From Hemileia vastatrix (taxonomy: Eukaryota > Basidiomycota > Pucciniomycetes > Pucciniales > Zaghouaniaceae), in the NCBI GenBank assembly GCA_030280995.1, contig JASXTE010000002.1, forward strand, positions 4,289,683 to 4,353,682: DNA of 64,000 bases, read 5' to 3'. The notes beneath the pieces were generated by a model. The model was not told the DNA's origin. It searched no databases and saw nothing but the letters and a program-made list of their open reading frames with translations. The translations under genes and the position numbers were made by a program. Below are positions 44,002 to 53,200 of this stretch, piece after piece. The first letter of the stretch is position 1. The number at the start of each line of letters is the position of its first letter.

Positions 44002-44476
44002 GGGAAGCTGAGCTTCTGGATCTTCTGGAAGCAGCAGAGGATAGAGAGGAAGAGGAAGGACTAAGCTCTGGGGATCTGGTAGGGGATCTGGAGATCTATT
44101 TGTGAGAAGGAGAAGGAAGAGGAATAGGGTAGTTGGCATCTCTGTCTCATCTTTTCTTTTTGGAATAGCAAGAGTCACAAGCCCTGTTGTAGAATTTGGA
44201 TTCAGGATTTGGAAGAGTGAATGTGCAAGGTCTGCACATGTGGATGCACTGTTTTCAGGCATAGTCCTTGGGAGCAGTAAAGCAAGGGAGAGTAGAAGGG
44301 TTAACATCAGGAGATCCAGCCATGATCTATGGTGAGAAAAGATGATGAAAAGCGATAGGATGAGATTTTTTGTCAGTGATGGGTAGATGATTAAGTGAAG
44401 GGGAAAGCTCAGAAGGTTGGCTGTAGAGGTGTGCCGCATGAAATTGGCTGCGTCCATTTTATGCAAAATTCTGTCA

Positions 44477-45018
44477 GTCCATCAAGACTCTAAACTGAGA
44501 AGGCTATGTTATCAAGTTATTCCATCAAGACTATAAACTGAAAAATCTATGGTATCAAGGCAGTCCATCAAGACTTTAAACTGAAATCTGGTTTCTGTTA
44601 GTCCTCCAAGACTTTAAACTGGCTGGTTTCAATATTTTATCAAGACTAGTCCGTCAAGACTTTAAACTGAACACTGTGTTAGTCCCCCAAGACTTTAAAC
44701 TGAGGGTTGTAAGTCCCCCAAGACTATAAACTGAGGGAAAAGTTTTTGTTGTTGGAGTTGCTTTTGAAGATTGGTGGAGGGTATCCACAGGGGGAGCCTC
44801 CGAATTTAGCAAAGGCAAGTTTGGGGGTAATTGATGGGCTGGCTGCTCTATTCACAATTACCCCAGAATGTTAGTTTTTTTTCTGTGTCTTAATGTGGTT
44901 GATCTCTGGTTCTGGGTTTATGATTTAGGTTTTTGAGTCCCCCAAGACTTTAAACTGAGGGTTTTTGAGTCCCCCAAAGACTATAAAATGAGGATAGTCC
45001 CCCAAGACTTAAAACTGA
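44477..45018 (+). repeat. Motif arrays and hairpin H1 copy 4 upstream of B1
   Basis: Motif copies start at 44477, 44520, 44563, 44601, 44649, 44682 and 44713 (spacing 31-48), then 44937, 44969 and 44997. Consensus: GTCCAYCAAG followed by ACTTTAAACTGA. Between the groups lies hairpin H1 with arms GGGGTAATTG (44824-44833) and CAATTACCCC (44855-44864). All are in pol orientation. The first group starts 154 bp upstream of B1's ATG. Confidence 0.9.
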
Positions 45019-45078
45019 GGGTTGTTTGTGGTTACATCCTATAGAGGGTGTGGTCAATTTTTCTTTTCTGAATCAGAC

Positions 45079-45719
45079 TCAAGTACTAGTGGAATTACAG
45101 AGGGAATCAAGAGATGAAATGAAGTGTTCAAAATTAGCCTTGAACTGGTGAATGAGGTGTCTTCTGTTCTCAATGTCCTGTGGATCTCTAGCAGGAGTGG
45201 ATTGGAAGTAGTGAAGCAGAAGTTGTTTCTGTTGAGATGTGTGTTGTTGGAACTTGGCCTTGATAGTGGGCAAGTGCGTTGGTTTTGGTGGTGCAATGGA
45301 TCCTACATTGTTATCATCACTATCAGAAGAGGGAGGAACTGAGAAGTTATCAGTTTTAAAGTTGAAGGAAGAAATGAATGTTCTTTACCATCAGATGGAC
45401 CAGGGATGGGGGAACTAGTTGTTTTATGGGTTGTGGCACTCTTCTGGGAAGGGTGGAGCTTTTTGATTAATCTGGGTATCAGGATGGATGGCCTAGATCT
45501 TTTGGTGCTGGCAGAAGAAGGACCAGGTTGAGGTGGAGGTGAATCTGTTGTGGAAGAAAGTGGACCAGGTCTGTGGCAGGTCTTCTTTTTGGATTGGCAG
45601 ACATCACAGGACGTTCTGTATGGATGGACAGGTGGTGTCATGGCGCAGATTAAATTATTGTCGATGCAGTATTGGCAGGGGCCCATTTCAGAGGCAGATT
45701 TGGGAAGAAGGCTAAACAT
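45079..45719 (-). CDS. Antisense gene B2: permuted Zn2Cys6-like protein, two exons
   Basis: Function not established. Exon 1 is 45719-45389 and exon 2 is 45338-45079. The 50-bp phase-1 intron starts GTAAAG, has ACTGATAAC and ends CTTCTCAG; joined, 196 residues without a stop. In-frame ATGs further out fall at the LTR edge or inside it, so 45719 is the preferred start, 52 bp from the LTR. The cluster is C-X2-C-X6-C-X12-C-X2-C-X6-C (CQYC...CDVCQSKKKTC), identical in spacing to G2. A Ser/Pro linker with TKRSRP follows, then a tail with LLLHYFQSTPARD and RRHLIHQF, matching G2's tail. It is the only antisense gene of B that still looks intact although B's gag and pol are dead. Confidence 0.8.
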
Positions 45720-45756
45720 GGTGGTTGGATGAAGAAAGAATGCGGACATTCTCAAT

Positions 45757-45770
45757 TGGAGGGAGGATGT
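45757..45770 (+). promoter_or_regulatory. Polypurine tract of element B
   Basis: TTGGAGGGAGGATG directly before the 3' LTR, the same as in element G. Confidence 0.75.
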
Positions 45771-46859
45771 GGTCTTCCAACATTGGAAGGGGCCTTTGTT
45801 GTGTGATTTGGCGCGGTTTGTGCATGTCTTAATTGACATCTGTTAAGGAATTGGGTATTTTCTGGTTTTTTTCCGTGGATATTGGGTCTGCGGGTATGTG
45901 GGTACTATCATTGGATAGCCCTGGTTATTCTCTATATTTTATGTCTTGAAGACATTTTTCATATTCTAAGTTTTAAGGGGTCATTTCCTCATTTTTCATT
46001 TATAAAAGATTGTTGTTTAATTTTGTTTTTTGTGTTTTATGGGCTAACCTTAAGTCACAGGGTTAAGTGCTTAGTACCATTGGATAGAGCTAATTTTTCT
46101 CTATATTTCATGTCACAATGTTGTTATAGTGAAATTCCGTGTTTTAAAGGTTTTAGTAGTTGTAGCTAATTTTTCTAAGTAGATTAGTGGTTTTTATTGG
46201 TTTTCTGGCTTCAGGGAGGCCGGGCTGCTTCAGGCGGCATCTCCGATGTCGGGCGGCCCGCCTGCCTCTGTTTTAGGAGGTTGGGGAGCGCTCCAGGAGG
46301 GTTTTTTATGCAATTTGGCGGGTACAGGCACCAGATTGGTGGGTGCGCATGGGCTCTTAGTTAGTGGTCTGTGTGTACATAGTGATTAAGACAGTTTGGG
46401 GCAACCTTAATCATCATACAACCGTCCGGAGGTGATATCATTGTTCCTCACTCAGTTTTCACTGTTTTCTGGCCACAATTGGCTGTGTTTGTTGCAAGTA
46501 AGTTCTTCATTTAAATTAACTTTGGAAACTGTTTTCTCTGTTATAGTCTTGCAAGCTATAGCAAGTATTATTGCTGTCTCTGGTGTGGATTTGCAGCCTA
46601 CATCAAGTATCTTTGCTGTCTCTGGTGTGGACTTTGTTCTACATTTCAGTTCTTTGGTCTGATAGTCTATCTGAGGACTACTTTTTTGGCTCATCAAGCA
46701 GTCAAGTGTGTTAAAAAGGGGCTTTAGCAAAACAGGAACCAACTTACTTTAGCAAGTAAATCTCACTCTATTTTTCTAAAGGGACAGGGGATTTTCTCTC
46801 TGGTTTTTCTCCAACTCCCTTGGTCAAGGCCTATAGCTAGTACTATAGGATTGTCTACA
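45771..46859 (+). repeat. 3' LTR of element B
   Basis: 1,089 bp matching 21445-22535. It is followed by CGTTA, the right TSD copy, and then the rest of C's LTR. Confidence 0.9.
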
Positions 46860-47217
46860 CCGTTACACCTGGACCCTCCTCACTAACATCCGTTAACCCT
46901 TTAATCCTCCACTAACCATCCCGTCCATGCTCACTACCCCTGTTAATAACCCACAGATACTTAATAAACCTTTTAGCGGAATATTACATTAACTATTGCG
47001 CTGTGTGTTGCTTATTGAAGAAAAGACTAAACACACTATTGAAAGATTGACTAGTTTAGATTTTAAGTTTAGATTAGCGCGGTTGAATAGTGATTACACA
47101 AAGTAAATTTGCAGTTGCTATGTAGAATTGTTTTCTGCGCTTCGAGTATGGATTTAGACCTCTGTATTATTCATTTAATGAGCTGCTTTTGCCTCGAGTG
47201 TCACATGGCGCGTGACA
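46860..47217 (-). repeat. 5' LTR of element C, second part
   Basis: Continues the LTR broken at 21444 and matches about 8414-8770. It ends GTGACA, followed by TSD AGCTG. Confidence 0.88.
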
Positions 47218-48019
47218 AGCTGATGGACTAGAAGAAAGAATGATACAAACTTTAGAAGATATGATAAGAAGATATTTTGCTTTTATTCTTGACTTTAAAG
47301 ACAATTACAAATTCACTCATAATTGGGTAAGACTTATCCCAGGTTTAGAATTCGCATTCAATAGTACAGTACATTCTGTCACTGGCAAAAAGCCATTTGA
47401 ATTATGTTTGGGTTATGTACCTAATACCCCTGCTGAAACTCATAATAAATTACCTAGATTGGATATACATCCAGGTACAAAATTGTTTCTTCAAATGCAA
47501 CAATTATGCAGAAAGCATGCTCAAGAATGTATAAATAAGGCATTTGAGTATGAGAAGAAAAGATGGGATAAAGCCCATAAAGATAAAATTTTCAAAGAGG
47601 GTGATGAAGTTCTTATTTCTACACTACATTTCAATTTAAATTTTAATGTTTAATTAAAAGATCCATTTATTGGATCATTTGTAGTAAAAAAGATGGTTGG
47701 TAACAATGCTGTTGAAGTTATATTATATGCACCATATGATAGAAAACATCCAGTATTTCGTATTTCTTTTATAAAACCATAGCATTCTAATGATTCTTCT
47801 CTATTTTGTAGAACATAAGGAAGTCATAAAAAGCAACCTGAAAAAATAGTTGAAAAATCAGAAGTTGAAAAGATAATTAAAAAGAGACACCTTACAAAAG
47901 AAAAGGCAGTTGATTATCTATTATGGTTTAAAAATAAATCAAGTGAATATGACCAGTTGATTCCTGAAAATGAAATCTCTGATCTAAAAAATCTCTTGAA
48001 AAAATATAAAACCAAATAA
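47218..48019 (+). pseudogene. pol: Element E pol fragment: integrase end and chromodomain remnant
   Basis: Continues the frame broken at 7961 (ADGLEERMIQTLEDM holds the catalytic Glu). It runs to a TAA at 47651-47653, and further in-frame stops occur near 47780 and 47817. The C-terminus still resembles the chromodomain-like end of A and F (YLLWFKNKSSEYDQLIPE) and stops at 48019. The arginine- and glycine-rich AT-hook of A and F is destroyed here by a stop. Non-functional. Confidence 0.85.
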
Positions 48020-48041
48020 TACTATATAAATTCACTATATG

Positions 48042-49543
48042 TGTCAGCCTGTATATCTCCAGGACTGAGTAAAAAGTAACTATAAGTTATGTTAAACACA
48101 TGAACTATACATGGGAATAATAAATGAGAGTACACAAATAGTATACATAAGTAAAATTATGATAATACACAAAAAATGCCATTATAACACCTTATATACA
48201 CGCATATATCCACCTTTTATAGGTCTTATGTACTTAATATTAAGTTGGAGTATGTTAGGGTAATCTTAAGAACCTTAAGTATAAGGCTACATAATTTTTA
48301 AGTACACTTAAAGCTGTTATATTCATTGTTTTATGCAAAAAACAAGAAATGCGCTTTATTTCACTTAAAAGTTGACTATATGCGCTATAAAATTGAGAAT
48401 ATCAAAATTGCGCTTTGACAGATCAATTGGGCTCATTTAGAACTATTGATTTGGCTATTTTAATGCATAAAAATAACACTTTTCAAATTTGGTGTTTTTT
48501 ATGCCAGAAATGGCTTCTGTGTACTGGCCACATACTGCCTGCTTTTTTTCCCGTGTGAATAGCTTCATTTTTAGCAAAGTTAGCTTTTTCACACTATAAT
48601 TACCCCACATTCTACGCCCACTGTGGGGAAACACACTAAAATAGGCGACAGGCGCTTATTTAGTGTCCTAGCTTAATTAATAATGCATTGACCCTGTTTA
48701 TATGCACTAATTTCATTAATAACCTCACTCTTGGCACTTTATTTCATCACCACGCTTAAATTCGCCTAATTTTAGTCAAGGATTTACCCGTGCAAGCGCC
48801 TGCCAAGAACTGCATGTAGTTACCCCACATCTCACGCTCTTTTTTAAGTTTTTGGGTGGTTTCTCAGTCAATTTTGGTTATTTTTGAATGGGAATTTCAC
48901 GTAGTATAATGTCAGGATTAGCCCCATTATTTCTAAAGTCAATCCCCCTTATTATTAAGCTATTATTAACCTTAAAAAGTCTCCTTTAGTCCTTAATATT
49001 ATTGTTTTATACGCATATACTCTCTTTTTGTCTTTTTCTTTAATTTTGATGGATTTCCCTTATTATTTCAGGATTTTGGCGGTTATTACTCTTCTAATTA
49101 TGTCATGGGTCACTGGGAATGTTGATGGGAATGTCTATTAGTTGTTTAGAGGCGTGATTAACTGTGTATTGGGTGGTACATCAAGGGAATCATTGGGGAA
49201 CTTAGTGTGTATAAAAGGAGGAGGTTTTTGGGTTGTATTTCTTCATTCTTTATCATTACAATTAACCAATATAACCAAACCAATTACAATACATATCAAT
49301 TAGTACTTTTATAAGACTTTTGAATAGTATCTGAATTTATATAATCTATTTTTCTACCAACTATAAAGATTGTAAGCCATATATAAGAATAGTGAGAAAT
49401 TTTATTACTGAGACCTTTATATTTGATTATATTTTACAACTTAGTGGATTAGAACTACAGTATTCATATAGGACCATTAAAATCTTCTAGACAACTGACT
49501 ATTCAAGCTAGTTCACGTCCTTATACTTGACCTTAGCCTGACA
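48042..49543 (+). repeat. 5' LTR of element F
   Basis: 1,502 bp with TATAAAA at 49210-49216. It shares its last 150 bp variants with A's 5' LTR rather than with its own 3' LTR. Confidence 0.92.
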
Positions 49544-50211
49544 ATTGGGGACCTTTCCTCAAGAATTCTGTTATAATCCTGTAAGTGAAATTTTCAAAAG
49601 AAGGTGCACGTAAATAATATCCCTATAGAAATATTTGGATAATTACAACAGGTTGGGGTCACTTATATAGTGATTTCAGAAAAAGAAGCCCTGTTATATT
49701 ATAAAATTGTGATATTGAATCAACAATTTTACCACTAATTTAACTTATAATTGTTATTAGTGGGTCTGTCAATAGACCAATTAAATTTGAGATCTTTGCA
49801 GATAAAATTTTTACCACTAATTTAACATATAATTGTTCTTAGTGGGAGTCTGTCAATAGACCAATTAAATTTGTGATCTTTGCAGATAATAAACCAATTA
49901 AACTGATTAATTGTTTTCTTTTAACAGGACTCTTAATCTTTTCTTTTATTGGTTTGTAAAATTCATTAAATATTTAGAAAGAATCATACTGACAGTTGTT
50001 TTCTTTTGAATATAAAAACACGGCTACATATTGTAGACCAGTTAAATCAAGTGACCACATAAAAGCATATTTGACTTTTGGCACTTAAATATTCACTTCA
50101 TACCAATAAGTAAGCAATAAAATTGTCTTCAGTGGTATTGATAAATACTGATAAAACTCCTTTTTGAAGTTTTCATATCTAAACTTTCAATTCTTTAAAT
50201 TCCACGTAAAA
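49544..50211 (+). other. 5' leader of element F
   Basis: Same as A's leader: primer-site candidate TGGGGACC, tandem hairpin units at about 49726-49888 and a GTAAGT near 49581. Confidence 0.75.
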
Positions 50212-53200
50212 ATGTGTGACAACAATGACATTGTAAGTAATAAGGTAAAACCTTATAACTTAAGACCTAGAGCTGAAAGACCTGTTACAGGACATTCAAA
50301 TGGAGGGTCAGGACTCTCCCATAATCAACAACACTCCGTCAATGTCTCTGGAGGAAAGGGAAAAGCTTTTAAAGCAGGTTTCAATAAAGAAAACAAAAAA
50401 TACTTTACAAGAACAAGTTCACTCCCTATCCACCCTACGGAACACCTTGACAATAAGAGTCAACAATATAGTGGACCAGATCAACAATCTGGAAAAGAGA
50501 GCAGCTCAAGGTTTCATAGAGGTCAACCAAGCTCTAGTGGATATAAAGACTCAACCACCAACAGTGGCACCCAACAATTCCATAGCAACACCTCCAGCCC
50601 AAGAGGAGGACCAAAAAATTACTGTAAGCAAATGGAAATGGGATTGGTACGCCCAAAACTACAACAATCCTCAACAGCAGGGCTCCAGCAGTCACCCTTA
50701 CAGGGGAAAGGCAAGGAGAGGCAGGGGAAGTGGGATAAGACCTTGGTAAGTCATCCAACTTCTTATGATCAATTATATCAACCTGAAAATAAATTACTTA
50801 TAGGTAATGAGATTGATAAGGAAATATTGGATATTATTGATAAGGATTTAAAGGATTATTCATTTGAACAGAATATGTTAAACTTGTCTTTACATGAGGA
50901 CAATGTAAATAGTTTTATTGATCACCAGAAAAATACTATTAATATAAAAATGGAATCAAATGAATTAAATCTTGACCCTGATAATGAGTCTTCTGCATTG
51001 GACACGGAAAAAATAGAATATTTTTTAAAAGAGAATCCAATGGAATCAAAAATAATAAGTAAATTATTATTGAGAATTGAAAAATTGGAAGAGTTCTCAA
51101 AAGAGTCAAACATTAATTCAGAAAATGTATTATTACAACTAACACAATCATTGAGTACCACATCCAATAAATTAAAAATTATTGAAAATTCAAATAATGA
51201 ATTAATCAATGAGAATAAAAGATTAAAATCTGAGATTAGAAATTTAGAAAGTAAATTAGAACACTCTCAGAATATTATGGCTACCATAGAGGGACGTGTA
51301 AAATTGTCTTTTTCAAATGTAAATGATACCTTAAATCATGTACCTGTGATAAAAGATAGGTTACAAAGAGTAGAAATTGAAGTAGCTAAAATTTTGAAAA
51401 ATACTGAAACAATAAAAGATAATACCTCTTATGTAGAAAGAGTACCAGTTTTTATGAAACACTCTGATGATAAACCAATGATTGAACATGAACATAGTGT
51501 TATGGGCTCTGAGAATATGAAATCAGTAAAAGATGAAATAAATGATCATCTTTCTAAAGTAAGTGAATTACTCAATATTCCTCAGGTTAGGGAAGCAAAA
51601 ACTAGCCAAAAGAACTGGCCTAAGTTAGATCAGTACCCTTCTTTTGACGGGGATTCAAAATCTGATTGGCAACAATTCATACAAAGAATTGATAACTTAA
51701 AATTTTCATATAAATTACATGATGAAGAAATTACTTCAAAGTTAATATCTTTATTTACAGATGTGGCCTTATTATGGTTTGAATCTGTATTGAGTGAGGG
51801 AATTAATTACTCCTGGAATGAATGGAAGGCACTAATTGAAAGGCAATTTGGTGGCCCAAAATTTAGAATCACTCAACAAAGACTGTATGAAAGGGCCAGA
51901 TATAATCCAAATGCTGGAGATAAACCCATGGTCTTCTTAATGAATTTAATAAAAATCATGAAAGCTATGGATCCAAAAATGGATTATGAAGAGTGGAAAG
52001 AAAAAATAATATACAAATTGCCTATATCAGTTAGAGACATTATTGTTGCTAGAACTGAAACTGTCAGAGACACCTCTGGATTCATTAATATATGCAATGA
52101 GATATTATTAAACCACAAATATGAAACCAAGTATAGTAATTACAGACAAAGTGTTGACGTGGTAAAACCTACTACAAGTAAGTTACCAGTGGAAAAGAAA
52201 AAACCTTCAGCTCCCCTTGTCCCTAAGAGACAAGAAAATAACACTTGTTACAAATGTAATGAACCTTGGGTTAAAGGTCACACGTGTAAGAAAAGAATAA
52301 ATGTTATTGAAACCTCACAGAATTCTGAACCTAGTAATCATGAAGATGAGAATGTGGAATCCAGTGAGGATTGCAAGAGTAACATATCTTACAGTGATGA
52401 TGAAAATGAGATATTTGTATTAGAACAGGATATAATGTTCCTGAATGATGCTATACCTCATACAGACACATCTTTAACTTCTATAGAGGAAGCTGAAATA
52501 ATTAAAGATGTATCTCATGATACTTACAAAATAACACCTATCAGAGCACCTATTATCATATGTGGAAAAGAAATGAATGCCATTCTTGACACTGGGGCTG
52601 CAGGTAGTGTAGTTTCACTTAATGCATTAATGAAACTTGATAGTAAGTACCAGGAAAAACTAGAACCTGTTCAGACAAAGAACTGGAGGGGTTTTGGTTC
52701 AGTATTAAATCCAATTGGCAAATACAAAACTGCTGTATTCTTTAAATATAATAATGGATATGTTAGAGCAGTTTGTGAATTTGTAGTAATGGATAATAAT
52801 AATTGTAGTGATTGGTTTATTATTGGCAATGATTTATTGACAAAATTTGGCATTAAACTAGATCCTGCAAACAGTTGTTTCACCATAGGGGTGAATGGTA
52901 AAAGAAAATTCAAAATATGTTCTGAAAATTCAGTATATACCATTTCTCCTAGAGAAGAACAACTGCAAGGTGGAAGAACCACCAATGAAGTGGGTGAATT
53001 GGAAAATGAAATCCAAAAGGCCTCTTTCAGTCCTCAACTCTCAAAAATTGAACAAGAAGATATTTTGAGATTGATTAAATCATATCCTATGGCATTTGCT
53101 CATGGCTCAAATGAACTAGGATTGGTCAAAGACCATGAGATGAAAATCTCTTTAAGCTGTGATCTGGATAATATTCCTGGCAGTTTAAAAAAGAAACCTT

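Larger units (their letters stand above)
33021..44323 (-). pseudogene. Antisense gene B1: permuted Zn2Cys6-like protein, split by element A
   Basis: The ATG is at 44323. The frame runs to about 44002, is cut by the 9.7-kb element A, and resumes in phase at 34274, continuing to 33505. A 68-bp phase-1 intron (33504-33437, GTAAGT...CTAG, with CTGAT) leads to exon 2, 33436-33021. The cluster region aligns with G1, for example YNRAC and SCY.KK, but the first and sixth Cys positions are both TGA codons (44257-44255 and 44149-44147). A TAG follows at 44098-44096. Downstream is a Ser/Pro/Asn-rich linker, then a helical tail with MLKAFALHGP. It is the counterpart of G1 and has a motif array 154 bp upstream of its ATG. 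With three stops and the insertion it cannot be made as a whole. Confidence 0.75.
21445..46859 (+). mobile_element. Ty3/gypsy element B, containing S1, S2 and A
   Basis: LTRs are 21445-22535 and 45771-46859 (about 1.09 kb, a few percent apart at most). After the 5' LTR come a tRNA-Lys-type primer site, gag, pol, a structured noncoding region, antisense gene B1 (split by A), a motif array, antisense gene B2, the polypurine tract and the 3' LTR. It is inserted in C's 5' LTR. Several stops in gag and pol show it is dead. Confidence 0.9.
7962..47217 (-). mobile_element. Ty3/gypsy chromovirus C (minus strand), with K and B nested inside
   Basis: LTRs start TGTCAC and end GTGACA. The left copy (3' LTR) is 7962-8770; the right copy (5' LTR) is split into 20988-21444 and 46860-47217 by element B. 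The TSD AGCTG is perfect at 7957-7961 and 47218-47222. Gag and pol run on the minus strand (20912 to 16226), and a plus-strand Cys-rich gene lies next to the 3' LTR. LTR lengths are 809 and 810 bp once the insertion is removed. The LTRs differ at many sites, so C is old. Confidence 0.9.

Noticed and set aside
44147..44257. Selenocysteine reading of the TGA codons in B1
   Set aside because: A TAG follows, the gene is interrupted by element A, and basidiomycetes are not known to me to use selenocysteine.
43966..44466. Minus-strand ORF of 166 codons
   Set aside because: It is the wrong frame over gene B1; the neighbouring frame carries the Cys cluster and joins to 34274.
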